DNA of 64,000 bases from Bryoerythrophyllum caledonicum (lineage: Eukaryota > Streptophyta > Bryopsida > Pottiales > Pottiaceae), in the NCBI GenBank assembly GCA_963971425.1, contig OZ020524.1:21567022-21631021 (forward strand), in the 5' to 3' direction. A program made the position numbers and the translations under genes. Below are positions 35,500 to 46,019 of this stretch, one piece after another; within the stretch, counting starts at the first letter, position 1, and every line of letters begins with the position of its first letter. The notes beneath the pieces are model-generated. The model made no database searches and had not been told where the DNA came from. It saw only the letters and a program-made list of their open reading frames with translations.

Positions 35500-36090
35500 T
35501 GATAAAGGATCTACTTTTCTACATAAATCTTAGAGATCTTTTCATATTCAAATTTTCATTTTTTCCACAACAATATATGGTGTAAGCCTTCCTATTTAAC
35601 ATTCGGATTATCAATTTAAAACATGTTTACTTCACAAAAAAATTAAAGCATGAATTGGAAAATTTTGAACCTCAATCCTTGCACAACTGATTTGAATATG
35701 CTACACTCTTTTGCCTCACAAAATTGGTGAATAAGGAACTAATATCATGCTTAATATGATGGTAATGGATTTGGACCTTGAATAGTGAAAAAAGTTGACA
35801 CCAAGTGAAGTCATCCGCGCTGATCCACTGAATGTAGGGAATAAAATGAACCATTTGCTTGACTTCAAACACTATAATCTATCAATCCGTGCGGTCAAAG
35901 TTTATTGCAAATTTTGAGAGTATGTTGCTTAATAAGTCTTAATTGAGATCCTAAGGTCAAAACTAGTAATATTATTTCTTTTCACATCGTTACAAACTAT
36001 TTGTCTTTAGTGGAAAATTGCATTTCATTCCTAGTCAAAAATTTTGCACATTGCCACACATTGTCTGGCAAGGAATCCCAAAAAACTCTT
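35500..36090 (-). repeat. Dispersed repeat R1, copy 3, inverted
   Basis: The minus strand follows the motif order of 8357-8975 and 33410-33965. With copy 2 it forms a large imperfect inverted repeat between the two RING genes. Confidence 0.65.
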
Positions 36091-36599
36091 CTTTCCACCC
36101 ATCCTCAAACATCGTTCCAATGACAAGGACATGGATCCCGGTGACATGGACAATGAATTCCAATGACGAGGGAGAGGGAGAGGGAGAGTGAGGAAATTAA
36201 ATATTATGCTCTTTTAAAAAAAACACAAATAAAGAAGAAGAGAAGGACGAACTTATTTAGAATATACAAAAGTACTTTTGCTATGTTGAATCTAATGAAG
36301 GTAGTTCTAGTTATGCACATGACATACATTTCTTTGCAATACAAATTAATGCACCTATGAGATTAATGCACCAAAAGAAGCCTTTGAATCAATACCTTCT
36401 ACACACCAAAGGACACATGATTTTTCACAGAATATGACAGGTAGATATATTCATAACAACGCTGTACACAAAAAAAAATAGAAAATATCATCTAATGTTT
36501 TTCCTAAATACTTAATCGATGTTGAGACTATAGGCGCTCTATTGTTTGCTATCCGCATTGAGATTCACTTCCGCAGCATCTCAAGAATTGCCGCATTAT
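36091..36599. other. 3' flank of RING gene 2
   Basis: Contains a GAGAGG microsatellite at 36160-36190 and AT-rich DNA. No gene recognised. Confidence 0.4.
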
Positions 36600-38729
36600 T
36601 TATCTTGGTTGCGACGAGGATGCATCAGTATCGCGCGTTTGGTTTCCATGAGAAGCATGAGGCACTTCCATTCCCCGTCTCTGTAGGTTTCTCTCACGTT
36701 CTAGCCAAGCCTTGACTTCTGGGGAAATATTGTTTAATATAACGTCTAGTGCCGCGGCCCTCAGTCGTGCGTGATGGTATGTTCTTTCTTCAAGCAGATC
36801 CTCTTCTGCACTTCGAGCTTCTTGAATATCTTGCACACGCCGATATAATCGGTTGAATCCTGCAGTGGTGAGCGCCTCTACTCCCCTAGAGTTGTAATGC
36901 GGTCCGATTCTCATTCCCGGCAATAACGTCATGCTCTCTCGATTGTAATGCCACCCCATTACGTTGTAGAAAAACATCTTCAAGCCGAAATCCGGTGGTT
37001 GATTTGGATACATGCCCTCTACCGCCTTCATTAAATTCTCTGGATCATTTAATGTGCCAGCTTCTTCATTTGCGGCAATAAGTTGTGCGGATGAGACGTT
37101 GTATCTCCAATTCCACGTGACAGGTTGTCCGACATCAGCGCCAATGTCAAAATCTGGGAAGTCTTCTTGGCGATACACCCAATGTCTTGGCATGAAATCC
37201 CGAAGGCCAAATTGAAGATACAAGCAGGCATGATAAGGCGATTTGCAAACCGTGCACGTACGCTTTCGTATCATATCCTCGATTAGACATTGAGGGTGGT
37301 ACGAATGACCACATGATCCAAGCGTGAAGCACCCTTCTGGGCCCCACGGATTTTGGCAAATGGCACACCGCGATCCATCATTGGTCTTCTCATCCACGTG
37401 GCCCCATATTTTATGGACATCTCCGAGGCCACCAACCGTCTCGTGAATATTCCATCGGTGATCCTCTTCGACAATATGCCCCCAGTCAATGCTACCGTTG
37501 GCCTTTAACACTGGTGGATCTATGTCATCCCAATTGCTTGGATACATATCATCTAACGTTGGCCAAGACGTGAGTAACAATGTTCTCAGCCTACCGTTGG
37601 TTGTCCACTCAGCAGAAATCTTTGCCAACTCTACCTCGTACTGCTTTGCCTTTATCGAAGCTAACACCGTGCCTAGCATCATGGTGTCCCGCTCGTTGTG
37701 GAGTTTGCTAACATCGCGTTGCAATTTAGTAACATCCGCCTCGTATTTCGATTTTTGAATGTTTGCTTCTTGTAACTCAATGCGCAAATGGGCCATGTTG
37801 GCAACCAGATCGTTCTTCTCTGCTTCCAACGTCAATGTTTTCATCGCCGCTTTTCTTGCACGCTCCTCCATCAACGCCTTGTATGCAGTAAATTCCGCAA
37901 TTAATTCTTGGTATCCTTGCGATGTGCCATCTGTGATATTGATGCGCTCGATACCATATCCCACTACCTCGGTTTGTCCAAGCCCGGGAAGTTCACTTCC
38001 ACCGCTAATTGGCGTGTTCGACTCCACATCCATTGCATCGGTGTTGAGAATGGCAAGTTCATCATATAACTCTAATGGTAAATCCGCCACCTCTCGAGCT
38101 CTTGTTGTAGTAGCTCGTCTCTTTGGCAATTCTCGATCCGGTGGCAACGGTTGGTCCGGTGGATCAACCAAGCTACTGTTGGTGCGGAACCATTCTGGAA
38201 CCGGGTTCCTCGGAATGTCAATGATGGGTTGCTTCGCGGAAAGTAGCGGGCCAAGAAACTTCCCAACATTGCCACCCGCGGTTATCGGTTGGTGAATTGT
38301 TGACCAATCAACCCGCTTGTGCAACACACACTCCGCATACACCATGGCTCCTATCCTCCTCGGAATGCTATTTTTGGGCCAATGTCCTTGGTGAGAGATG
38401 GCTCGTAAAATCTCCAAGAACCTCCACTTTGAATCCACGTCGGTAATGGCATTCCACGAGAGTTGTCTGTTGCGGCAATGCTCTTTGTGAGATTCCTCCG
38501 GGTACCACCGATCGAGATGCGCAAAACCAACAAGGTTGAAGGCCTGCTGACATGTCCATGGCTCTGGCACATCTTCCCATCCATCATACGCCAATAGTTC
38601 GGTGTTTCTAAAAATATCCATCTCCAAAGGCACCCCTTTCTTTGGTTTCTTTGAGGAACCAGCTTCCGCGCTTGGAGCATTTGGTCTCCTCCGGCCCGCA
38701 TCATCTCCACCACCGCCTTGCATTGCCAT
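36600..38729 (-). CDS. RING-H2/coiled-coil cargo gene 2, intact 709-residue protein
   Basis: This is the only long uninterrupted cargo gene. Order of parts: Gly/Arg/Lys-rich start with KKPKKG basic signal; N-terminal domain with YDGWEDVPEPWT (about residues 48-145); KRVDWST; Pro-rich linker; coiled coil (about 275-360); WTTNGRLRTLLLTSWP block; RING-H2 finger (from about residue 455: CAIC, GSCGHSYHPQC, CTVC) with all eight ligands; C-terminal domain with LKMFFYNVMGWHYN; helical end. RING-H2 fingers usually recruit a ubiquitin-conjugating enzyme, so ubiquitin-ligase activity is plausible; the N-terminal and C-terminal domains are not recognised and may choose the partner. The start at 38729 gives MAMQGGGG; TATA lies about 430 bp upstream. 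The location between R1 and a minisatellite inside the giant hAT marks it as element cargo. Confidence 0.85.
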   Translation of the reverse strand: MAMQGGGGDDAGRRRPNAPSAEAGSSKKPKKGVPLEMDIFRNTELLAYDGWEDVPEPWTCQQAFNLVGFAHLDRWYPEESHKEHCRNRQLSWNAITDVDSKWRFLEILRAISHQGHWPKNSIPRRIGAMVYAECVLHKRVDWSTIHQPITAGGNVGKFLGPLLSAKQPIIDIPRNPVPEWFRTNSSLVDPPDQPLPPDRELPKRRATTTRAREVADLPLELYDELAILNTDAMDVESNTPISGGSELPGLGQTEVVGYGIERINITDGTSQGYQELIAEFTAYKALMEERARKAAMKTLTLEAEKNDLVANMAHLRIELQEANIQKSKYEADVTKLQRDVSKLHNERDTMMLGTVLASIKAKQYEVELAKISAEWTTNGRLRTLLLTSWPTLDDMYPSNWDDIDPPVLKANGSIDWGHIVEEDHRWNIHETVGGLGDVHKIWGHVDEKTNDGSRCAICQNPWGPEGCFTLGSCGHSYHPQCLIEDMIRKRTCTVCKSPYHACLYLQFGLRDFMPRHWVYRQEDFPDFDIGADVGQPVTWNWRYNVSSAQLIAANEEAGTLNDPENLMKAVEGMYPNQPPDFGLKMFFYNVMGWHYNRESMTLLPGMRIGPHYNSRGVEALTTAGFNRLYRRVQDIQEARSAEEDLLEERTYHHARLRAAALDVILNNISPEVKAWLERERNLQRRGMEVPHASHGNQTRDTDASSSQPR

Positions 38730-38874
38730 TTCTTTCCTCTAAAATCACCACCACCACGAAATAATGTCAAGTGGCTATCCTATACTGATTGACTAAGCCG
38801 GTAAACTAACTATTCTAATATGAAAATCCTAGCTGTAACTAAACTCCCATAAACACCCTAAAACTAACTGCACT

Positions 38875-39115
38875 TCAAAATAGTGCTAAAATAACCCCAA
38901 GCATGCACTTCAAAATAGTGTTGCGTAGGAGTGCATACAAATGTTTAGAAAAACCCGGCCTTCAACAGATCTCTGACGTCTTCGGTACCTGCTCTGTTGC
39001 CTTTGAGGACAAATTCCCCCTTGAGAGAATCAATGTCCTCATAAGGACCACTTTCCCACCTGGAAACCCCACACACCCGCCGTCAACAAGGAGGCAAGTG
39101 CGTCAGAGCGCCCGA
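38875..39115 (-). promoter_or_regulatory. Conserved 5' leader block of RING-H2 gene 2
   Basis: Minus-strand counterpart of 26375-26630, with GTTGACGGCGGGTGTG, GGGAAAGTGG and paired GAAGTGCA boxes in the same order and spacing. Confidence 0.7.
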
Positions 39116-39150
39116 GAAAGTGGGAAAGAGTAACCTTGTTTTACTTCATC

Positions 39151-39164
39151 CTCCTTTTTATACC
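39151..39164 (-). promoter_or_regulatory. TATA box of RING-H2 gene 2
   Basis: On the minus strand GGTATAAAAAGGAG, immediately beside the minisatellite that begins about 39170. Confidence 0.75.
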
Positions 39165-39169
39165 GTAGC

Positions 39170-39905
39170 CGCGGCCCACCATCCACGACCTGTCCGCACC
39201 GGTCCATTCGGCCCATCCGCGGCCCGTCCCAAACCGTACACGCCCCATCCGCCACCCACCCGCTCCCCATCCACGCCCCATCTGCTCCCCATCCGCGCCC
39301 GTTCGTTGCCCATCCGCTCCCCACCCGCTCCCCACTCGCCACCCACCCGCTCCCACCCACCTCCCATCCGCTCCCCATCCGCGCCGGTTCGCTGCCCATC
39401 CGCTCCCCACCCGCTCCCCACCCGCTCCCGTCCGCTGCCCATCCGTGTCTCGTCCGCATCTCCCAGCCCGCTCCCAATCCGCGCCCGTCCGCTGCCCATC
39501 CGCTCCCCACCCGCTCCCGTCCGCTGCCCATCCGTGTCTCGTCCGCATCTCCCAGTCCGCTCCCCATCCGCGCCCGTCCGCTGCACATCCGCTCCCCACC
39601 CGCTCCCCACCCGCTCTCGTCCGCAGCCCATCCGCGTCTCGTCCGCATATCCTAGTCCGCTCCCCATCCGCGCCTTGTCCGCTTCCTAGTTCCCCTCATC
39701 CGCCCTCCATCCGCCCCCCGTTCGCGGCCCATCCGCGCCCATCCGCGCGCATCCGTGCCCCGTTCGCTTCCCCGTCCCCCTCCCATCCGTACCCATCCGC
39801 TGCCCATCTGTTGCCCATCCGCGCCGCATCCGCTTTCGAGTATGCAACCCAGTCCGCTCCCCATCCACTCCCATCCGCTCCCGTCCGCTACCCATCCGCT
39901 TCCAC
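39170..39905. repeat. C-rich (minus strand G-rich) minisatellite upstream of RING gene 2
   Basis: CGCTCCCCATCCGC and CGCTCCCCACC units for about 735 bp, the reverse complement of the units at 25735-26310. The G-rich strand is therefore the sense strand of both RING genes. Some longer units of about 70-100 bp containing CCCATCCGTGTCTCGTCCGC are duplicated within the array. Confidence 0.85.
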
Positions 39906-41604
39906 TTCTAAGTATTTGTGGGCAAGAATAGTTTTGTTTTGGTATGTGCTTGCATTGACAATGTGTCACAATTTTAGAAATTGGCAATTCTGAAGATCTC
40001 CAAAAACAATTCAAAGCTCGGTGCTTAAAGATTATACGAGCATGGAAAATAAGAAATGAAGACTGAAAACCCGAATGGTAAAAAGACCGCTTATCCAGTA
40101 CCTTGGTATGAATAGCATATGTACAGTTTGAATTTTTAACATCTCCCTAAACATACGCAAATAAAGCTCTTCCATCATACAAAGATGGCAAATTAGGAAG
40201 TAACAAAGTCAACACCGAATGGTTGAGAACAAGACTAATTCATTAATCAACAAATATTGTATAATCTTCTAGGCAATGCACATAGCATGAGAATTGCCGC
40301 CGAATACACGAAGGGGAAAATACCACCGCCAAGAGCTTGCCGACGAGCACATGAAGTTCCTCACACCCCATCAAGGCACCTTAAACATCGTACTCCTCCT
40401 CCCCAAACCACATGTGAAATTGCTAATCACTTGAAGAATCCACATATATATATATTTAACAAGCAACCATATCTAGGCAGTAATTTTGGCAAACTAATTC
40501 CAACTGACTAGGCATGTGCTCAAATTGCTCAGGTTCGTTTTGTGACCACCCCCTCTTGACTATCTCAATTGTTGAATGCACGAAGTTTTTTTCATCTTCC
40601 AATATATTGCCATGATCCAAGAGTCGTGCTCATGTGTGTAAAGGTCTCTAATGCTCTGACTTCCAAAGCTTCTACCTTTCTAGCTCCATTGTCGGAACAT
40701 TCGGTTCCTGGTTCAATTATCACCACGTACGATGTATACTCTTAGAAAGTAGAGGGATGAGGTTGGATTGACAATATGGTGATTTTGGTGTTAATAAAAC
40801 TGTAAACATGGACATGGAGGTTGCCATGTGGAGCTTGTTCCCATGCGAGATCCTTGAGCAAGTGCCTGCGTTTGTGACGGTCCCTCACACGTGCAAGGAC
40901 CGCGTCGTATGCGAGGCCTCGGACCGCCTCATGAAGAAGTTGTTCTTGTTTATTCTTGTAATGTTAGTGCATTAAGGATAACATGTCATTACAATAGTTC
41001 AAAACAATGGTGCATAAACTCGAGGTCCAAGAATAAAAATCCAAATGGCCAATACAAAGAAGAACTTGCACAATTTAGGAAAAATAAATTAAAAAAACAC
41101 ATGAAGATCTTGGAGTTTTATATGGAAGTGGGGAGAGGTTTTGTTGGTATTGGTTGGATAGAGTATGTCAATTTGACAAATGTGACAAACTCTAACAATT
41201 ATACAATTTTGAATACCTCCCCAAAAAAATTGAGCTCAAAGCTCATAGGGAATACAAATTTGCAAAAATAAGAAATTAAGAAGGATAATCCGAATGGTTA
41301 AAAAGACTAGTTAACCGACATTTTGTATGATTTAAAAAAAAAATGGGAATTACAAATGTCTCTAAAAACACACGTAGATAAAGCTTTGTAATCATACAAA
41401 GCTGAAAAATAGGAAGTAACAATGCAAATCCAAATGGTTAAAACATCTTTGAATCATTAAAATATACTACCACATAATCTAGCAACGTACACCTTAAACA
41501 TCTATACTAATAAATTGCTAAGAACCATAGCAGATATAAATTAAAAATATTATAAATAGACCTCGTCTTACGTGTATTGGGAAATTTAGACATCCCACTA
41601 GGAC
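39906..41604. other. Spacer with direct repeats and a scrap of hAT coding sequence
   Basis: Two related blocks (about 40045-40270 and 41265-41490) share CCGAATGGTTAAAAAGAC and CATACAAAG...AGGAAGTAACAA motifs in direct orientation. About 65 bp at 40262-40328 resemble 43487-43552 inside the transposase gene (ATTGCCG, ATACACGAAGGG), suggesting a duplicated remnant. No gene recognised. Confidence 0.5.
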
Positions 41605-44600
41605 TTAAGTTCGCACTCGAACTGTGGGGTCGTTTTCTTCTATGCACCGTGGATCCACATCAGACTCGTCTGGGCTCTCTTCGTCATCGGATTGAGGAGT
41701 ACCACTTCTCAGTTGTAAGTTGTCGTCTGTAGTAATGACCAACCTCCTTGTTGGATGAGATCCCTCGGCGTCAAGTAACCCATCATCATCCAAATTGGGT
41801 CTTCCATCTGATGGATCGTAATCTTCACCAGTAAATGGAATTGTACTACCTTGATTCCTTTGACGTCTCTTCGTTCCTCGTGTAGTTCTCCGCCATCTAT
41901 TATTGCTTACGGTGCTAGTGGAAGCTACTCCGCCATGTGGAAGAACTATAGGTACGTGGACAACCACATTGAGGTCTACATCCGAGGAGGAAGCCATTCC
42001 TCTTAATACTATTCCAGACCCCCTCCCACCACTTTGCACGACATCGCCTTGTTGATTTTGACGAGCAAGAGGTTGCCTTCGCAGGCAAGGAAGTTGAACG
42101 CTACTAAGCCTATTGGCTTGACGACGATTTTGTCCCATTCCATTGTTGGGACGATCATTATGAAGGGCTACCAATGAAGCACCAATCCCCCGTGTAGTTG
42201 TTGCACCGGTTCTAACCGCAATTACATGACTACGGGTCACCGGCCGATGTGGTATTCCAACTTGGGAAGACACTTCGATCTCTGTGGTTCCAGCATTCCC
42301 CATAACTTCATCAAGGGGCACGGTTACCCTTCCTATGATTGAAGTCGGATTACATTGTGGACTTGAATTGCAATTGCGAGCCGACCTCGACGGCGTTAAG
42401 GAGATACGACCAGCCGTTGTAGGGACCTCCACTTCTTGATGATTCAAGATATGTTGCCCTTCATCACCAAATGATAGCGAATCACTTTGAGGTTGGGAAG
42501 GCAAGTCAACGTTTGCAGGGATCGCCAAGTTCTGTAGCCCCCCTTTGTGGTCACGCCAAAGTCCCTGACCAGCACAAAGTTGTCCAAACGACGGCCCATC
42601 AACATCTCCACTCGGGTTCAATGGACCTTGAACATGTTGTTGTGCTGCCTCGACTTCGTTGAAATCAAAAACCCCTATGCCTCCACCTCCACCATTACCA
42701 TCAGAGTTTTGTCCATCCAAGTCCCACACGTCCTCGCCCACACGATGACCACCGCCACTGCCATCATCGGAATCTCCACTATCCAAATCCAAATTGTCTT
42801 CGTCTATGTCAAGATTACCTTCTTCGTCATTCTCGTTAGGATAACGTCCTTCTTCATTTGCATCGTCTGGATCTTCTCCGTTGCTTTCATCATCGGAATG
42901 CACACCATTTAACTCAAGCCACTGACCAACCCTTGTCCCCCTTCGATGCCTTAGGAGCCTAGAATTTGTGTAAATGTACACGAGGTCCTCCGCTCGACTA
43001 TGTTTAAGGCGATTGCGGGACTTGTTGTGTACATAGGAGTACATGCTCCAATTGAGTTCGCATGCTGATGAGGAACACACTTGAGCAAGTATGCGTCTTG
43101 CAATTATCTGCAATGCCTTTGCGCCACCTCCCATTGCATCCCACCATTCATGGGGCAATACATTAAGCACATTTGGATCCATCGAATCTACAAATGATCC
43201 TCTATTTTCAATGAAGTCTTGGTATTGGTTGAGGACCCTTCTAAAATCTTCCTCACTCGAAACTGGCTTTCAAAGGACTTGATTTAAGATTGGTCTTGAA
43301 TGCTCATTCTCATGCAAAGGGGCCCATCCTCGTAAAGAAGGGTTTAACATAGCTCCCGCCCAATGAAGGTCAGTTATCATAAGCCCCCACCTCGCGTTAA
43401 AGGCATCTAGTGCCCGTGTTGCCAATTCTTGCCCCAATTGGAAAGGGGCCCTGACAAACCCTTGAACATGGATTTCCAAATCATACATAACCTTCCATGC
43501 AACGCCCATAGTAGGAGCATTGCCGTCAAATATACGAAGGGTACGTACCACAGGCAACACCATGTACTGAAAATTCACACATGTATCCCAAAACCCGTCG
43601 CAGCGTATCACCTGCCGTACAAACAAGCCTTTAATATGTGTAGCTGGGGCTTTTGTCCGCAACTCCGCCATGAAAGCATGCCATGCGTCATCAACCACCA
43701 TTCTCTCTAGGGCTTGGCGAACTTGGAGGAGGCATTCAATCATGATGAAGTTGGTTGCAAATCGTGTCTCATTGGGCATACGAATAGCAAGATCTGGTGA
43801 AAGCCTTCAGAAGATTGCTTGTGGAGCGTGGTGGTTCTTGATGAATAAACAAATAACCCTAGCCTTCCTCACAGTCCTTTTCACCCAATTTTCTTTGCCC
43901 CAATCCTCCAGTAAAAGATCCAAGCAATGAGCAGCGCATCCCTGAACATAGAGATCGGGAATCACTTGCATGATGTCACGGCAAGCAGACGCCATGACTG
44001 GAGCGTTATTGGTGCATACCTGGACAACATTTTGGGGCCCAACTGTTTGCAAAAACGGTTGGATTTGAGAAGCAACGTAGAAGTGGTCCTTATAATTCCC
44101 CGATGTATCGATGGTGCCGAGGAAAACATCCCCTTTCGTGCCTGGCTGAACAACATTTAGCAATGGCCGATTCTGAACGTTGTCCCAACCATCACTACAT
44201 ATTGTTACTCCATACTTTGATATAGAATCACTCATTTTCTCTTTGATCCCCCTTTCTAGATCTGCTCGCTTGTTTGTCAACAACTTTGTACGAACGGCGT
44301 TGTAGGACGGTGGGTTGTATGCCGGCATTCGTACGCGTGCACTTTCACGAACCGCTTTTAAAAAAGCAGGGTGCCTAATGATATTAAATGGAATGTTTGC
44401 TTCGTAAAAAGCACTAGACCAAACCCTAACCAAAAGTTGTTTTGCAGAAGAGTTGAACCCCTCGGTCAAAGAAAGTTGTCGTAGCTCTCTAGGTTCAGTC
44501 TCTATCCGTGTCGGTTCCACGTCACCAGTGCTTTGCAAATTTTGAACTTGCTCCACGACATTGTTCTGAGACAATGATAATAAAGGTTCCACCCGAACTT

Positions 44601-44892
44601 CATCCTCGCCAGTTCTGTGAAAGGATATATTGTTGGCAACATCAGGACGATCCGGGACACCCCCATCACATTCTTGAAACAACACACGCACATGTGGAGG
44701 CACCATCCTACACACTTGAACATCACGTCCTGCCTCGTTACGAGGACGGTACCCCATGTGGGACAACATCCTGTCCGCTCTATAGGACATGGTGTGAGAA
44801 CAAAATCGACATTTCACTTGTCGTGCCGATCTTGAAGAAGTGAGACCCATGTCTTCGTACCATAGATCCCATACAGAATTCCGACGCGGCAT
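41605..44892 (-). pseudogene. hAT transposase of the giant element, 1096-codon frame with two TGA stops
   Basis: From the ATG at 44892 one frame runs to 41605, interrupted only by TGA at 43807 and 43270. N-terminal BED-type finger (WDLWYEDM, CRFC), a DUF659-like RNase-H core with CSDGWDN, VCTNNAPVM and GCAAHCLDLLLEDW, and the C-terminal dimerisation motif CELNWSMYSYVHNKSRNRL-like in wording. The position expected to hold the second catalytic Asp (TDN in the copy at 10526) is Asn here. A C-terminal extension of about 400 residues is acidic and Gly/Ser/Asn-rich. With two stops and the Asp-to-Asn change this copy should be inactive. The TATA box is about 150 bp upstream and the gene points away from the right TIR. 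Confidence 0.88.
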
Positions 44893-45037
44893 GGCGTCGC
44901 AAGAATGAAAGTGCCACTGTTGGGCTCCTCAAACCTTCCTCATCAGTGGGGTCTCATGCAATGTATTCTTGTACAAAGAATCCAAGGTCTTGAAACGCAC
45001 TAAGCGAGAATAAGTAAGGTCACCCTAGGAAGATAGG

Positions 45038-45047
45038 AATTTATACT
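45038..45047 (-). promoter_or_regulatory. TATA box of the hAT transposase
   Basis: On the minus strand AGTATAAATT, about 15 bp from the start of the minisatellite at 45061. Confidence 0.7.
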
Positions 45048-45060
45048 GGACCTCGTACGG

Positions 45061-45590
45061 AGCATGCGGACGGCAAGGCGCGGATGAGGCAGGGTCCAGC
45101 CAGCGGACGGGCGAAGGACCTTGGGCGGATGGGGGCGGACAGGCTCTGATGGGAATTACGGATGGGGGCGGGTGGGGAGCGGATGGGGGCGGATGGGGAG
45201 CGGATGGAGGCGGATGGGGACTGCGGATGGGGTGCGGAAGGGGGCGGATGGAGACTGCGGATGGGGAGCGGAAGGGCGGATGGGTGCGGGTGGGGAGCCG
45301 ATGGGTGCGGGTGGGGAGCGGATGGGGGCGGGTGGGGAGTGCGGATGGCACGCGGATGGAGAGCGGAAGGGCGGGTGGGAACTGCGGATGGCATGCGGAT
45401 GGCACGGATGAAGGCGTGGATGGGGAGCGGGCGAAGATCGGACGGTTTACAGGGATGGAAATTGGATACGGTGCGGATATGTGCGCGGATGGGCCGCAGA
45501 TGCTGTGCGAATGGGGCCCGGATGGGGAGCGGATTGAGAGCAGAATGCTTGGATGGGGCGGACGGGGACTGCGGACAATGTGGTAAATTA
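45061..45590. repeat. G-rich minisatellite upstream of the transposase
   Basis: Units such as GGATGGGGGCGGATGGGGAGC and GGTGCGGGTGGGGAGC. The G-rich strand is antisense to the transposase, as it is for the kinase-like gene but opposite to the RING genes. Confidence 0.85.
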
Positions 45591-45811
45591 TCGAGCATGT
45601 AATTAATTTGGTTGATGACATGTCCGCACATGTGGCACACAAATTCCGACGTGTCTCTTTTGAGGTAAATGTAAATATTGATTATCTGGAAGTAAAAATA
45701 GCTCCGTCAGGATTATGTCACGAACCGTCATAATGACGGCATGACATTGTGTCGTGACATTGTGACATTGTGACGGATTTTGACACCGTCACGACACAAT
45801 AGACAACCCTG
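45591..45811. mobile_element. Right subterminal region and TIR of the giant hAT
   Basis: Multiple GTGACATTGTGACGG-type motifs from 45715, ending ATAGACAACCCTG at 45811, followed by TSD CTCATTAT at 45812-45819. Confidence 0.85.
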
Positions 45812-45944
45812 CTCATTATATGGTAGGATTCTGGATTTGTTCCACCATTACTATTTGATCTTAATTGTTGCCAACAGTTCTAGTCATTACTACCGTATTG
45901 TTTAGGATGTACTAATAATTCATGAAACTGGCATGTTTTTGTAG

Positions 45945-46019
45945 CATAACCTTGTGAGGCAGGGTCCTTGGTATGTGGAAACATACGAGGCAGTCACGTA
46001 TGTTCTAGGATGCTCTTCA
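45945..46019 (+). pseudogene. Split gene, last exon, left part (cut by the CACTA element)
   Basis: After an intron (GT at 45823, TTTTTGTAG before 45945) the frame reads HNLVRQGPWYVETYEAVTY and reaches the CACTA terminus at 46020. It continues at 51644 after the second TCA. Confidence 0.7.

Larger units (their letters stand above)
22605..45811. mobile_element. Giant hAT-superfamily DNA transposon, 23.2 kb, TSD CTCATTAT, with cargo genes
   Basis: The left end starts CAGGGTTGTCTAT and the right end is its exact inverse, ending ATAGACAACCCTG. Eight bases, CTCATTAT, flank both ends (22597-22604, 45812-45819). Subterminal DNA on both sides is rich in GTGACG/CGTCAC motifs. An 8-bp TSD, CAGGG termini and a resident hAT transposase place it in the hAT superfamily. 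Cargo, in order: kinase-like gene (-), RING-H2 gene 1 (+), RING-H2 gene 2 (-), transposase (-). It later received a 3.85-kb TG...CA element, so its length at insertion was about 19.3 kb. Typical hAT elements are a few kb; the size and gene set are unusual. The present copy cannot make an intact transposase. Confidence 0.92.
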
